From Flavobacterium sp. SUN052 (GTDB lineage Bacteria > Bacteroidota > Bacteroidia > Flavobacteriales > Flavobacteriaceae), in assembly GCF_028867935.1 (NCBI RefSeq), contig NZ_JAPQNS010000012.1, positions 124,001 to 188,000 on the forward strand: a DNA stretch of 64,000 bases. Direction: 5' to 3'. Position numbers and translations under genes: made by a program. Under the pieces are notes generated by a model, which saw only the letters and a list, made by a program, of their open reading frames with translations, did no database searches and had not been told where the DNA came from. Below, in pieces: positions 8,985 to 18,490 of this stretch. Every line of letters starts with the position of its first letter. The first letter of the stretch is position 1.

Positions 8985-10168
8985 AAGCTGAATAAAGTCT
9001 TCCAGATGATGTAGAGGTCTGTTTTGAACGAAAAAGTCCGGGCATAATCTATATCAAGTTGGGTCCGCTCCTTTTCCGACATTGGCCCCTGCCCTTTGGC
9101 GCGCTTTTTAACTTGCCACAGGCCCGTCAAGCCAGCTGGTCCGGCAAATCGCTCGGCGAATTCGTCAACCGTTAGTTTCTCCGCTTCATATAAGGGGAGC
9201 GGTCGATTCCCTACCAGCGACATATCGCCCAATAGAATATTTAACAGCTGTGGTAATTCGTCAATGCTACTGTTACGAAGGAATTTTCCAAGGCGTGTTA
9301 TGCGTGGGTCATTCCGAAACTTCATGAACTTGGCACCCTCTTCGTTCTCACGCAGATATAGCATCTCACAAACAGGTTGATACTCATCGAAAAGTGGGCG
9401 CTGACAGGATACCCCTTTCTCGCGGCATGCTGAACATAAGAAAGATGCATTTTCCACAGTCTCAGCGTCCACGGCCGAAGGCTTCTCATCTTTGGCATAG
9501 ATATTGTACGCGACCAAATCTTTAAGTTGTTGGTCTGCCCGAACCTTCATGGTCCTGAATTTCAACATTCCGAACACGTAAAAATTTGTTCCGGCCCGAG
9601 GAGACCTATAAAAAATTGGGCCTTTCGAATCTAGCACAATTAGTATAGCAACCACAATTAAAAGTGGCATCAACGCGATTAAAGCGCACAACGAAACAGC
9701 AATATCAATAGCCCGCTTCCACCAGGGAAGTCTGAACGCATAGCGAGCAGTTGGCTTATGCTCCTGTTCGATCGAGCGCAATTCGGCACTGAGATTCATA
9801 TAATATTGAAGTTTCGTCTGGATAGTATAAGCCTCTTCATTCACGTCAATAACATCGATGACTTTGGTAGTTGAAATAGCTTTTTGAGACCTGAAACTGC
9901 TATTTTCGAGAACAATAAGGATTGGGGTTAGCTTGTATTTACCCTTGCCTTTTATCCTACTAACCAAGTCATTTACACTAGCTGGACTAACAATAATCAT
10001 ATCAGCCTGTGCATCACTATCAAGCCATACCTCTGCACTTTTTACGTTTCGGAATCGACTAATTGCAAATTCGTTGTCTGTTATGGCCGTTAGCCACGAG
10101 ACAACTGAATCGTCATCGTCAATCAATAAAATGCGAAGCGCAAGAGTACTATCCACAAGACGGGTCAA
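8963..10168 (-). CDS. Receiver-like domain fused to initiating sugar-phosphate transferase
   Basis: The C-terminal part (about residues 150-401) is a bacterial sugar transferase (WcaJ/WbaP C-terminal type). It has one membrane helix (155-178), the KFRTM motif (203-207), the catalytic-type SIDELPQLLN block (301-310), GDMSLVGNRP (314-323) and PAGLTGLWQV (344-353). It would transfer a sugar-1-phosphate to undecaprenyl phosphate and start glycan assembly. The N-terminal ~125 residues fold like a response-regulator receiver (LLIDDDDSV at 14-22), but Ser61 occupies the phospho-Asp position and the conserved Lys is absent. An insertion at 245-267 carries four cysteines (C245, C248, C255, C267). The first codon is TTG; a GTG lies four codons later. 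It heads the minus-strand operon. Confidence 0.88.
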   Translation of the reverse strand: MTRLVDSTLALRILLIDDDDSVVSWLTAITDNEFAISRFRNVKSAEVWLDSDAQADMIIVSPASVNDLVSRIKGKGKYKLTPILIVLENSSFRSQKAISTTKVIDVIDVNEEAYTIQTKLQYYMNLSAELRSIEQEHKPTARYAFRLPWWKRAIDIAVSLCALIALMPLLIVVAILIVLDSKGPIFYRSPRAGTNFYVFGMLKFRTMKVRADQQLKDLVAYNIYAKDEKPSAVDAETVENASFLCSACREKGVSCQRPLFDEYQPVCEMLYLRENEEGAKFMKFRNDPRITRLGKFLRNSSIDELPQLLNILLGDMSLVGNRPLPLYEAEKLTVDEFAERFAGPAGLTGLWQVKKRAKGQGPMSEKERTQLDIDYARTFSFKTDLYIIWKTLFSLWQKENV

Positions 10169-10285
10169 GAAAATAAAAAGAGATGTAAATACTGTCTTGT
10201 TTTTGGCACAGAATTTGCCCCCTATTCTTATTAAACTATCTTAGTTAATGTGCAGTAAAGGCAGTGAAATTTTTTTACCAATTCT

Positions 10286-10795
10286 TTACGCACTCTGAGA
10301 TACACTGTACCCTCTGAAAAGCATAGATAGAATGCGCGATTTTGGTTGCCATAGTGGTTTAGTCTCTGCGAAAAGCTGTTGGGAGAACGATCGTTCTTCA
10401 ACGGTCTCTACTGGGGTAGCCACGCGACGCAACAACGCATGTAATTTAGCTTTGACTTCAAGTGGGTTGAATGGCTTAGCAATGTATCCGTCAACGCCCT
10501 GCTCCAAGCACTCGATCCGAGTATCGCTGTCAGTAGCGTTAGAAAGTACAACGACAGGTACTTTGGCCTGCAACTTGCTCATTCGAATGAGCTTGGTGAG
10601 GTCAAGGCCACTGAAGAAAGGTAAGTTGAGTTCTGTTAGCACACAGTCAAAGCGGTGGCCTTGTATAAGCATTTTGGCTGCATCTTGACCACTGTTCGCT
10701 ACGGTGACATCGAAGTCTTTCTTAAGCGTTTGCACAAGGATACCAGCCACATAAGGATTTTCATCCACTATGAGCAAGTGAAACTTTGATTTCAT
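10286..10795 (-). CDS. Stand-alone response regulator receiver protein with Glu at phospho-site
   Basis: A 169-residue protein made of one receiver domain (residues 5-125) and a short tail with no DNA-binding output domain. LLIVDENP supplies the acidic pocket (D11, E12), LSNAT the conserved Ser/Thr (S85) and AKPFNP the Lys (K107). The position expected to hold the phosphorylated Asp is Glu55 (CVLTELNLP). Such a residue often mimics the phosphorylated state in other receivers, so this protein may be locked on. I chose ATG 10795 because it places the first receiver strand at the N-terminus; the frame stays open upstream. It lies upstream of, and on the same strand as, the receiver-fused sugar transferase. 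Confidence 0.85.
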   Translation of the reverse strand: MKSKFHLLIVDENPYVAGILVQTLKKDFDVTVANSGQDAAKMLIQGHRFDCVLTELNLPFFSGLDLTKLIRMSKLQAKVPVVVLSNATDSDTRIECLEQGVDGYIAKPFNPLEVKAKLHALLRRVATPVETVEERSFSQQLFAETKPLWQPKSRILSMLFRGYSVSQSA

Positions 10796-11078
10796 TTTCT
10801 TTATGTTTAAAGATGGGTTAGATCTACCCCGTTTAGACTCTCTATTTGCTTTCCGGTAACGACATATGTAAAGCAAACTCTCATAATTAACCAAACGGAG
10901 AGTTAAGATATGGTTAATTACATAGCAAACCGTCTATTTACTAGATTTAATAAACCATAGTTGCATGATTTTTGCTTTATTTTGAGATTTTTTTCTGGAT
11001 TTTAATCTTCTATTCATAACAAACCTTATACATACTCATTCTTATAGCTCTATTAGTATTATTTTTATCGCCTTTATG
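10796..11078. other. AT-rich intergenic region upstream of receiver gene
   Basis: An AT-rich stretch between the receiver gene and the terminator that follows metG. It should contain the receiver gene's promoter, but no clean TAnnTTTG element was found. A near-palindrome centred on TAGATCTA lies around 10814-10829, within the probable leader. No gene or RNA is recognised. Confidence 0.5.
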
Positions 11079-11130
11079 ACACAAATCAAAACCCCGATAA
11101 ACAGATGTTTATCGGGGTTTTGATTTGTGT
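11079..11130 (-). terminator. Intrinsic terminator of metG
   Basis: A perfect 25-base inverted repeat (11079-11103 and 11106-11130) with a two-base loop, containing a CCCCG/CGGGG core and A/T-rich flanks. It lies 24 bases beyond the metG stop codon. The symmetric A/T flanks would let it work in both directions. Confidence 0.9.
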
Positions 11131-11153
11131 AGAGAAACCTTAAGCTTGGCCTT

Positions 11154-13250
11154 CTAACTTACAGTTCCGCCATTCCAGACAGGCTTGCCAGGAGGTAACA
11201 GTGCCAGCGTTCCATCACGATCTTCTGCCATCAGAATCATACCTTGTGACTCCATACCCATCATTTTTCGAGGGGCCAGATTAGCTAAAAACGTAACCTG
11301 CTTCCCAATTAACTCCTCAGGAGTAAAATGTTTGGCGATACCGCTCAGGATTTGACGCCCTCCCATGCCATCGTCAACGCGCAGCTTAAGCAGCTTATCG
11401 CTTTTGGGAACGCGTTCAGCCTCCGTGATCGTGCCAATCCGGATATCCATCTTCACAAAATCGTCGTACGTAATTTCGCCCTTTGGCTCTGGTGTTGCTT
11501 TTGCCGGAAGGCCGGCCCCCGGATCGCCAGCCGCTACTAACTCGTTCATTCGTTTTGCGTCGTGTAATTTTTGTATTTGTCGATTTATTACGTCGTCTTC
11601 TAATTTCTCAAACAGCAGGCTACTTTGACCTAATGTATGTCCTTCTGTCAGGAGATCAGACTTGCCAGCATTGAGCCAGGTTAAAATATCCTTGTCCAGC
11701 GAATCAGCGTTGAGTTGACGCCGGAGCTTTTGAGCCGTAAATGGCAAAAAGGGCTCACACAACACGCTGAGGTTCGCTGTAATCTGTAGGGCAATATGCA
11801 AGATTGTATTAGCCCGTACCGGATCGGTTTTCACAACCTTCCAAGGTTCATTCTCAGCTAGGTATTTATTCCCTAATCGGGCCAGATCAAGAAGATGCAT
11901 TAAACCCTCCCGGAAACGATACTGCATAATAGACTGACCAATACGGTCGGGGAACTGCGCCAGTTCGTCAAGCACCTCCCGGTCGTAATCAGTTATGTCG
12001 CATAAAGCGGGCACCCGGTTGTCACAAAACTTTTGGGTCAGTACCACGGCTCTGTTCACAAAGTTGCCGAAGATCCCCACCAGTTCGGCGTTGTTCCGAG
12101 TCTGAAAATCTTTCCAGGTGAACTCCGAATCTTTGGTTTCAGGCGCATTAGCGGCTAACACATACCGTAACACATCCTGCTTATCGGGCATCTCTTCCAG
12201 ATACTCATGCAGCCAGACAGCCCAATTCCGTGATGTGCTGATCTTATCGCCTTCGAGGTTCATAAATTCGTTGGCAGGCACATTGTCAGGCAAAATATAC
12301 CCACTGCTATCGTGCATCAGCATCGCTGGGAAGATGATACAGTGAAACACAATGTTATCCTTGCCAATGAAATGCACCAGTTTTGTGTTATGGTCTCGCC
12401 AGTACAATTCCCAATCGCGGCCCTGCTCAGCAGCCCACTCTTTGGTCATTGAAATGTAGCCGATGGGTGCGTCGAACCAAACATAGAGCACCTTGCCTTC
12501 GGTATCAGGCAAGGGGACACTAATACCCCAATCGAGGTCGCGAGTCATAGCGCGGGGCCGCAGCCCTTCTTTCAACCACGACTGGCACTGGCCAAACACA
12601 TTGGTTTTCCATTCAGGATGGCTATTTACAAAAGCCTCAATTTTCGGCTGCATCCGATCAAGAGGCAGATACCAGTTTTTGGTGGCCTTTAATACAGGCT
12701 TAGAGCCAGATAACATTGACCGCAGTGGCTCAAGCAATTCAGTAGGACTGAGTGTAGATCCACAGCGCTCACACTGATCACCGTAGGCGTTTTCGTTGCC
12801 ACAAACAGGACAAACCCCAACAATGTAGCGGTCAGCTAGAAACTGCTTAGCGGTTTCATCATAATATTGCTCAGTTACCTCTTCCGTGAAATTACCTCCC
12901 TCATTCAGGTTCAGGAAAATCTCCTGAGATGTCTCGTGGTGTACCTTGTTTGAGGTGCGCGAGTATATATCGAATGAGATACCGAAGTCTTCGAACGACT
13001 TCTTTATCTGGCCATAGTATTTATCAACAACTTGTTGAGGTGTAATACCTTCTTTTTGAGCACGAATAGTAATAGGAACGCCGTGCTCATCGGTGCCGCT
13101 GATAAAAGCTACATCTTTCCCCGTTGCCCGGAGGTAGCGCACATAGATGTCGGCAGGAATGTAGCAGCCCGCTAAATGCCCAATATGGATAGGACCATTG
13201 GCATAAATGAGCGCTGCAGTGACGGTATATCGTTGGGGGTTTTCTAACAT
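11154..13250 (-). CDS. metG: Methionyl-tRNA synthetase
   Basis: Charges tRNA-Met with methionine in the cytoplasm. At 698 residues it is the long dimeric form. The class I HIGH motif (HIGH in [10 protein letters not shown]) is near residue 20. A zinc knuckle CPVC...CERC follows. The KMSKS loop is represented by KISTS. The C-terminal ~110 residues are an EMAP/Arc1p-type tRNA-binding domain beginning [13 protein letters not shown] chose the ATG at 13250; the frame is open to a TTG at 13268, but the family begins at [21 protein letters not shown] promoter element lies 31 bases upstream and a strong terminator downstream, so it is probably monocistronic. Confidence 0.97.
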   Translation of the reverse strand: MLENPQRYTVTAALIYANGPIHIGHLAGCYIPADIYVRYLRATGKDVAFISGTDEHGVPITIRAQKEGITPQQVVDKYYGQIKKSFEDFGISFDIYSRTSNKVHHETSQEIFLNLNEGGNFTEEVTEQYYDETAKQFLADRYIVGVCPVCGNENAYGDQCERCGSTLSPTELLEPLRSMLSGSKPVLKATKNWYLPLDRMQPKIEAFVNSHPEWKTNVFGQCQSWLKEGLRPRAMTRDLDWGISVPLPDTEGKVLYVWFDAPIGYISMTKEWAAEQGRDWELYWRDHNTKLVHFIGKDNIVFHCIIFPAMLMHDSSGYILPDNVPANEFMNLEGDKISTSRNWAVWLHEYLEEMPDKQDVLRYVLAANAPETKDSEFTWKDFQTRNNAELVGIFGNFVNRAVVLTQKFCDNRVPALCDITDYDREVLDELAQFPDRIGQSIMQYRFREGLMHLLDLARLGNKYLAENEPWKVVKTDPVRANTILHIALQITANLSVLCEPFLPFTAQKLRRQLNADSLDKDILTWLNAGKSDLLTEGHTLGQSSLLFEKLEDDVINRQIQKLHDAKRMNELVAAGDPGAGLPAKATPEPKGEITYDDFVKMDIRIGTITEAERVPKSDKLLKLRVDDGMGGRQILSGIAKHFTPEELIGKQVTFLANLAPRKMMGMESQGMILMAEDRDGTLALLPPGKPVWNGGTVS

Positions 13251-13280
13251 AGTCTGGAGTGCCAGCAACTGATTTTAGCA

Positions 13281-13288
13281 CAAAATTA
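13281..13288 (-). promoter_or_regulatory. Bacteroidota -7 promoter element for metG
   Basis: Reads TAATTTTG on the minus strand, an exact match to TAnnTTTG. Initiation would be about 26 bases before the metG ATG. No clear -33 TTTG is seen at the usual spacing. Confidence 0.55.
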
Positions 13289-13440
13289 GCAATTCAGGAC
13301 CTAGGATTGTTAAGTTTACGCAAACAGGGTTGCATTACTATGGATAACACAAAAGAGGATACTAGTAATTTCCTCAACTGGGTTGAAATCATTTTTTTTA
13401 TTGATGGCTTCCAGCCTGTCGCTTTTCAACTCCTCTTTGA

Positions 13441-14472
13441 ATGAATTCCCTCCTACCTAAAAAGACTGTTTTCATCACCGGAGCTACGGGCTTCATTGGT
13501 TCTCATATTGCACGGCGCTACTTGGCGGCTGGCTACCGGGTAGAAGCACTGACGCGCACCATTGGGCATACTGGCTTATTGGCCAATGTGGCAGATCAAA
13601 TCCACTGGCATGAAGGCGACATAATGGATATTCCATCACTGGAAGCAGCCATTGGAGCTAATCGCGGCCCTATTGGCATCGACGTAATTCATGCAGCTGC
13701 CATAGTATCGTTTGTGCCGAAAGACCACGAACGCATGGGACAAGTTAATGCTGAAGGAACAGCCAATCTGGTGAACGTTTGTTTGAAAGCAGGTATTCGG
13801 AAACTTGGTTATGTAAGCTCCGTAGCTGCGCTGGGCCGACCAGATAATAAGGGAACATCTTCTGAACCAGTTCTCATCAATGAAACCCAGAAATGGGAGG
13901 ACTCGCCCAACAATTCGGAGTACGCCAAAAGTAAGTACAGGGCCGAACTAGAGGTTTGGCGGGGTGCGGCTGAAGGGCTTGCGACGGTAATGGTAAATCC
14001 GACCATTGTACTGGGCGAAGGCGACTGGAATCGGAGCAGCGTACAGCTATTTAAGTACGTGTTCGATGAAAAACCCTTTTATCCGGCAGGTTTAGTCAAC
14101 TACGTAGATGTCTTAGACGTAGCAGAAAGCCTTCTCCAGCTTATGGAGGCCGATTCTATTACCAATGAACGCTTCATCCTGAACGCTGGCACCATTCCAT
14201 ACAAAGAATTGTTTGAACAAATGGCGGCTGTGTTGCACAAACAGCCACCCCGAAGGCGGCTCTCTCCTACCCTTACGAACCTGCTTTGGCCAGTAGAAGC
14301 AGTAAGGGCCTGGCTCACGGGTAGCAGCCCTCTCATTACGCGCGAAACGGCACAGTCGTCGAGTTCGCGATATGCGTATGACGGGCAAGCAATCACGGAG
14401 AGGATTGATTTTCAGTATCACCCGCTTTCACAGACACTCGCCCGTTCGGCTCGTGCTTATATTGGGTTGTAA
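13441..14472 (+). CDS. NAD(P)-dependent epimerase/dehydratase, extended SDR
   Basis: A 343-residue extended short-chain dehydrogenase/reductase. The Rossmann signature GATGFIG is near residues 14-20, the N-A-A-type segment reads VIHAAAIVSF, and the catalytic Tyr-Lys pair is in YAKSKY. Overall it resembles dihydroflavonol-4-reductase/NAD-dependent epimerase proteins common in Cytophagales. The substrate is unknown. It is divergent from metG and separated from the following TPR gene by about 120 bases, so it may stand alone. A short CTTTG just before the ATG does not make a convincing promoter. Confidence 0.85.
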   Translation: MNSLLPKKTVFITGATGFIGSHIARRYLAAGYRVEALTRTIGHTGLLANVADQIHWHEGDIMDIPSLEAAIGANRGPIGIDVIHAAAIVSFVPKDHERMGQVNAEGTANLVNVCLKAGIRKLGYVSSVAALGRPDNKGTSSEPVLINETQKWEDSPNNSEYAKSKYRAELEVWRGAAEGLATVMVNPTIVLGEGDWNRSSVQLFKYVFDEKPFYPAGLVNYVDVLDVAESLLQLMEADSITNERFILNAGTIPYKELFEQMAAVLHKQPPRRRLSPTLTNLLWPVEAVRAWLTGSSPLITRETAQSSSSRYAYDGQAITERIDFQYHPLSQTLARSARAYIGL

Positions 14473-14591
14473 TTTTTTAGGCCGACGCGTTGGGAGTGTC
14501 AAATTTGTGCTTATATTTCTTACAGTTTTTGGATAGTTCGCACCTGTGGTGCGGCCCCTATCCCAGCAACATAACCCATTGAGGACTCAAC

Positions 14592-16007
14592 ATGGAGCAA
14601 GAGTTTGACGAACGAGAAGGTGATATAAACGATTCTCTCCAGCGCTTTGAACAGATGCTGGTTCGGCAGGAGCGTCAATTTTTCGACCTCGATGTCTATG
14701 AGCGTTTCGTTGAGCATTATTTGGGTGAAGGAAACCTTGAAAAAGCATTTCAGGCGGCCGAAGCTGGCCTTGAAAACTTCCCCTATGCTCTTGAGCTAAT
14801 GCTTGATAAGGCTCAAATTCTGGCTAATTTCAATCGCTTTGACGAATCGCTCGAACTGCTCGACCGGGCTGGGTTATTTAATCCCGGCGATCTCGATGTA
14901 CAATACATGCAGGGAACGGTGCTGAGTATGGCTGGCCGGTTCGAAGAGTCTGTTCAGGTGTTAGAAGAAATGCTCGACAACACCGACGATAAAGACGACA
15001 TTTATTTCCAGATCGGGCAGAGTTATCAGAACTGGGGCAAATACGACGAGGCTATCAGTCAGTACAAAAAGGCGATTGCGCTGAATATGGATAATGAGAA
15101 CGCGCTGTATGAGCTCTCGTTTTGTTATGATGTGACAGGTGAACTGGAAACGAGCCTGCCCTACTATAAGCAACTCATTGATAAAGATCCGTTCTCCTAT
15201 AATGCGTGGTATAATCTCGGCATCGCTTACAGCAAACTGATGCGGTTTGAAGACGCGGCTGAGGCTTACGAATATGCAACCCTGATTAAAGAAGATTTTG
15301 CCTCGGCGCACTTTAACTGGGGTAATACGCTCATGAATCTGGGTCAGTTCGATAAAGCGGAAGAATGCTATCGGCTGACGTTGAAATACGAAGAACCTAC
15401 CGCTGATACGTTCTGCCATCTGGGCGCCAGCTTAGAGAAACAGGACCGCTTGCCCGAAGCCATTAAGGAGTACCGCGAAGCTGTCAAACTCGACAACTTG
15501 TGGGATGAAGCTTGGTATGGTATTGGCGTATGTCTGAGCGAGTCGGGAAAATGGTACGAAGCACTGCCGTTTATCCAGAAAGCAATCAAACTCAACGACA
15601 ATAACGCGGAGTATTACCTTGCTTTGGCAGAAACAGAATACAAAATCGGCAACGTGATCTCCAGCGTTGAAGCGTTTGAAAAGGCTGCGGAGGTTGAGTC
15701 TACCAATCCTGATGTTTATCTGGTTTGGTCACTGGTTCCGTTCGATCAGGGGAACTTCGATAAGGCTAACGACATCATTCAACTGGGTATCAATGAGTCG
15801 CCCGAAGATGCCGATTTGTATTATCGCTCTGCCGTTTATTTGATTCATGCTGGGCTGTATCGCGAAGCACTCCTTCAACTGGAGGTAGCGCTGACGCTCG
15901 ATTATGACGCCCACGTGCAATTATTCGAATTTTTCCCCGAATTGGAAAAACAGAAAGCGTTGTACAAGATCATTCAGCAATATAAGAAGAAAGAAGAGGA
16001 AGAGTAA
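14592..16007 (+). CDS. Tetratricopeptide repeat protein
   Basis: A 471-residue protein made almost entirely of TPR units. At least nine are visible from about residue 35 to 440, each with the W/L-G-x-x-Y-x-x-A...P pattern, for example IGQSYQNWGKYDEAISQYKK and NLGIAYSKLMRFEDAAEAYE. There is no signal peptide or membrane segment, so it is probably a cytoplasmic scaffold; the acidic N-terminus and Lys/Glu-rich C-terminus fit this. Its last 38 bases overlap the convergent bioA gene. Similar proteins are widespread in Bacteroidota without a firm function. Confidence 0.9.
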   Translation: MEQEFDEREGDINDSLQRFEQMLVRQERQFFDLDVYERFVEHYLGEGNLEKAFQAAEAGLENFPYALELMLDKAQILANFNRFDESLELLDRAGLFNPGDLDVQYMQGTVLSMAGRFEESVQVLEEMLDNTDDKDDIYFQIGQSYQNWGKYDEAISQYKKAIALNMDNENALYELSFCYDVTGELETSLPYYKQLIDKDPFSYNAWYNLGIAYSKLMRFEDAAEAYEYATLIKEDFASAHFNWGNTLMNLGQFDKAEECYRLTLKYEEPTADTFCHLGASLEKQDRLPEAIKEYREAVKLDNLWDEAWYGIGVCLSESGKWYEALPFIQKAIKLNDNNAEYYLALAETEYKIGNVISSVEAFEKAAEVESTNPDVYLVWSLVPFDQGNFDKANDIIQLGINESPEDADLYYRSAVYLIHAGLYREALLQLEVALTLDYDAHVQLFEFFPELEKQKALYKIIQQYKKKEEEE

Positions 16008-17274
16008 GCTTATGGACAAGTCCCAAAACGGTCTCGTATGCTTCTTCTAACTGTTCATCTGTTGTGCAATAGGGTGGCAAAAAGTATAATACATTACCCA
16101 GAGGCCGCATTAAAACTCCCCGGTCGAGGAGGTAGTTATAAGCCAGATCGCGGATGCTGCTAAAGTATGAACTGCTTTCTCCGGCCACTTTAAGATCAAA
16201 TGCCAGAATAGTGCCAAGCTGCCGGACGTTCTCCACAGCTTGGCATTTTTTTAGAGTATCTGCGAACAGTTCGTGACGAGCCGCAATCCGCTGGATGCTA
16301 GCTTGGGTTTCGGCGCTTAGCAATAGGTCTAAACTAGCTAAAGAAGCGGCACAGGCCAATGGGTTAGCCGTAAAAGAATGGCCATGAAAGAGCGTTTTAT
16401 AAGCACTATCCGACAGAAAAGCGTCGTAAACAGTCTCGGTGCAGGTAGTCACGCCAAGCGCCATAGTCCCTCCCGTAAGCCCTTTCGATAAGCACATCAA
16501 ATCTGGCTGTATAGTCAAATAATGGCTGGCGAATAACTTACCCGTCCGTCCAAAACCCGTCATTACTTCATCAGCGATGAGTAGCGCCCCTTGCTTACGA
16601 GCCATTTCCATAAGCGTATTCAAGATCTCCGGCGCATACATAACCATACCCCCAGCTCCCTGAACCAAAGGCTCAACAATAAAGGCGGCTACGTCATCCG
16701 CAAACAGGGTTTCGGCTAGGGCCAGAACGGTTGATTCCTGACCGGGCACCGGAACTGGCAAATAGTCGACATCAAATAAAAAAGGGGCGAACGGAGCAGA
16801 AAAAGCCGACCGTCCTCCCACCGACATAGCGCCGAATGTGTCGCCGTGGTAAGCGCCTTCCAATGCAATTACCCGACGACGTGGCTGACCAATGTTATGC
16901 CAGTACTGAAACGCCATTTTCAAAGCCACCTCAACAGCCGTCGATCCATTGTCAGAATAAAATACACGACGCTGGTTAGCAGGCAGTATAGGCAACAGCC
17001 GTTCGGCTAATTCAACGGCGGGCTCGTGCGTAAAGCCGGCAAAAATAACGTGTTCGAGGATTCGGAGCTGCTGACTTACGCGCTCAGCAATGTAGGGGTG
17101 CGCATGGCCGTGGAGGTTTACCCACCACGAGGAAATCATATCCAGGTACGAACGGCCATTAACATCGAACAAAAGGCTACCCTCACCTCGCGAGATCGGG
17201 ATGGGAAGTGGAGCAGTATGCATCTGTGTGAACGGGTGCCAGATCACAGCAGCGTCACGGTTTGGTAAAGTCAT
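15970..17274 (-). CDS. bioA: Adenosylmethionine-8-amino-7-oxononanoate aminotransferase
   Basis: Biotin pathway enzyme that aminates 8-amino-7-oxononanoate using S-adenosylmethionine, with PLP as cofactor. WHPFTQMH at the N-terminus and SSWWVNLHGHAHP are BioA-specific. DEVMTGFGRTG binds the cofactor and LSKGLTGG carries the Schiff-base lysine. At 434 residues it is of normal length. I chose the ATG at 17274; the frame is open 40 codons further, but those residues are outside the family and would cross the promoter. Its 3' end overlaps the TPR gene by 38 bases. Other biotin genes are not in the window. Confidence 0.95.
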   Translation of the reverse strand: MTLPNRDAAVIWHPFTQMHTAPLPIPISRGEGSLLFDVNGRSYLDMISSWWVNLHGHAHPYIAERVSQQLRILEHVIFAGFTHEPAVELAERLLPILPANQRRVFYSDNGSTAVEVALKMAFQYWHNIGQPRRRVIALEGAYHGDTFGAMSVGGRSAFSAPFAPFLFDVDYLPVPVPGQESTVLALAETLFADDVAAFIVEPLVQGAGGMVMYAPEILNTLMEMARKQGALLIADEVMTGFGRTGKLFASHYLTIQPDLMCLSKGLTGGTMALGVTTCTETVYDAFLSDSAYKTLFHGHSFTANPLACAASLASLDLLLSAETQASIQRIAARHELFADTLKKCQAVENVRQLGTILAFDLKVAGESSSYFSSIRDLAYNYLLDRGVLMRPLGNVLYFLPPYCTTDEQLEEAYETVLGLVHKLTLPLLSSYIAE

Positions 17275-17278
17275 AGGG

Positions 17279-17286
17279 CAAAGGTA
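17279..17286 (-). promoter_or_regulatory. Bacteroidota -7 promoter element for bioA, near-leaderless
   Basis: Reads TACCTTTG on the minus strand, an exact TAnnTTTG, with only four bases between it and the bioA ATG. Transcription would begin at or next to the start codon. A TTTCTTTG element facing the other way lies at about 17309-17316, upstream of the PfkB kinase gene. Confidence 0.6.
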
Positions 17287-17344
17287 CGGCTGTGACACGC
17301 CTTTTTCGTTTCTTTGCACCCGTAACCAACCACAATCCTCTTTT

Positions 17345-18343
17345 ATGAGTCCGGTTCTCGATATGTCCATCAGCGAACTTTTTGATGCGTTCAATAACCT
17401 CCGTGTACTGATTATTGGCGACGTTATGCTTGATTCCTACGTGTGGGGGCGGGTAGAGCGTATCTCGCCCGAAGCGCCCGTGCCGGTGGTGAACGTCATT
17501 CGGCGGGAGTTGCGCTTGGGCGGAGCCGGAAATGTATTGTTAAATGTGCAGGCATTAGGTGCTGAAGCTATTATCTGTTCAGTAATTGGCACCGATGAAC
17601 CGGGCGACCGACTGGTGGGGGAACTTACGGAGAGATGCCTGACTTGCAACGGTCTGATTCGAAGCCAATCACGAATCACTACTATCAAGGAACGTATCAT
17701 TGCCGGGTCCCAACAGGTTGTACGCGTAGATACAGAAACTGACAAGCCCATCACTGCTGAGGAACGTACCCAGCTCATCAACAAAGCCAAAGAATTAATC
17801 CCAACCTGCCACGTGGTTGTTTTTGAGGATTACGACAAAGGTGTTCTTGATGCCCATGCTATTGCTGAAATCACTTCCTTTGCCAATGAACAAGGCGTAC
17901 CCACGGTTGTAGATCCAAAAAAACGAAACTTTCTGCATTACAACCACACAACGCTTTTCAAGCCGAACCTAAAGGAATTGAAAGAAGGGCTCAAAATAGA
18001 ATTTGACGTTGATGATCCTGATCAGTTTCAACAGGCCGTGGATACGTTGAAAAATCATTTACAGATCAAAGGAGCATTGATTACCCTTTCAGAACGGGGC
18101 GTTTATATTGATTTTAATAGCGAACAATACCGACTGCCCGCCCATCTACGCAAAATCTCAGATGTGTCGGGGGCGGGTGACACCGTAATTAGTATTGCAG
18201 CCTGCTGTGTGGCCCTCCGACAAGCGCCCCAGTTGATAGCGGGCCTGTCAAATTTAGGCGGAGGGCTGGTTTGCGAGTCAGTTGGGGTGGTTCCGATTGA
18301 CAAAGCACGGCTGCGCGAAGAGGCCATCCGTTTAGACTTATAA
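17345..18343 (+). CDS. PfkB-family sugar kinase, heptose-7-phosphate kinase-like (HldE kinase domain)
   Basis: A 332-residue ribokinase-fold protein. LIIGDVMLDSYVWG at the N-terminus, RISPEAPVPV and LRLGGAGNVLLN are characteristic of the kinase half of HldE/RfaE, which phosphorylates D-glycero-D-manno-heptose 7-phosphate for LPS core or glycan precursors. DVSGAGDT near the C-terminus is the PfkB GAGD anion hole. The nucleotidyltransferase half of bifunctional HldE is absent, so this is the split (HldA-like) form. I chose ATG 17345 because upstream open sequence overlaps bioA. It is divergent from bioA by 70 bases. Another PfkB substrate is possible. Confidence 0.85.
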   Translation: MSPVLDMSISELFDAFNNLRVLIIGDVMLDSYVWGRVERISPEAPVPVVNVIRRELRLGGAGNVLLNVQALGAEAIICSVIGTDEPGDRLVGELTERCLTCNGLIRSQSRITTIKERIIAGSQQVVRVDTETDKPITAEERTQLINKAKELIPTCHVVVFEDYDKGVLDAHAIAEITSFANEQGVPTVVDPKKRNFLHYNHTTLFKPNLKELKEGLKIEFDVDDPDQFQQAVDTLKNHLQIKGALITLSERGVYIDFNSEQYRLPAHLRKISDVSGAGDTVISIAACCVALRQAPQLIAGLSNLGGGLVCESVGVVPIDKARLREEAIRLDL

Positions 18344-18444
18344 GCAAATAAATTTACTGCAAAATGCTTCATTAAGTCAAACATATGAAGCTTTCGGAGT
18401 CCCGTTCCCTCAATAAAACCGAACACCATTGCAAAAGCGAGGGT

Positions 18445-18470
18445 TAGTTTTGTGTAGACAACCAAAACTA
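18445..18470 (+). promoter_or_regulatory. Promoter -7 element inside an inverted repeat (possible operator)
   Basis: TAGTTTTG (18445-18452) is an exact TAnnTTTG. It is also the left arm of a perfect 8-base inverted repeat whose right arm, CAAAACTA, is at 18463-18470. The expected start of transcription falls in the loop. This geometry would suit a dimeric repressor, but no regulator is known here. Confidence 0.5.
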
Positions 18471-18490
18471 TAGACAAACCAGCTTTCGTT

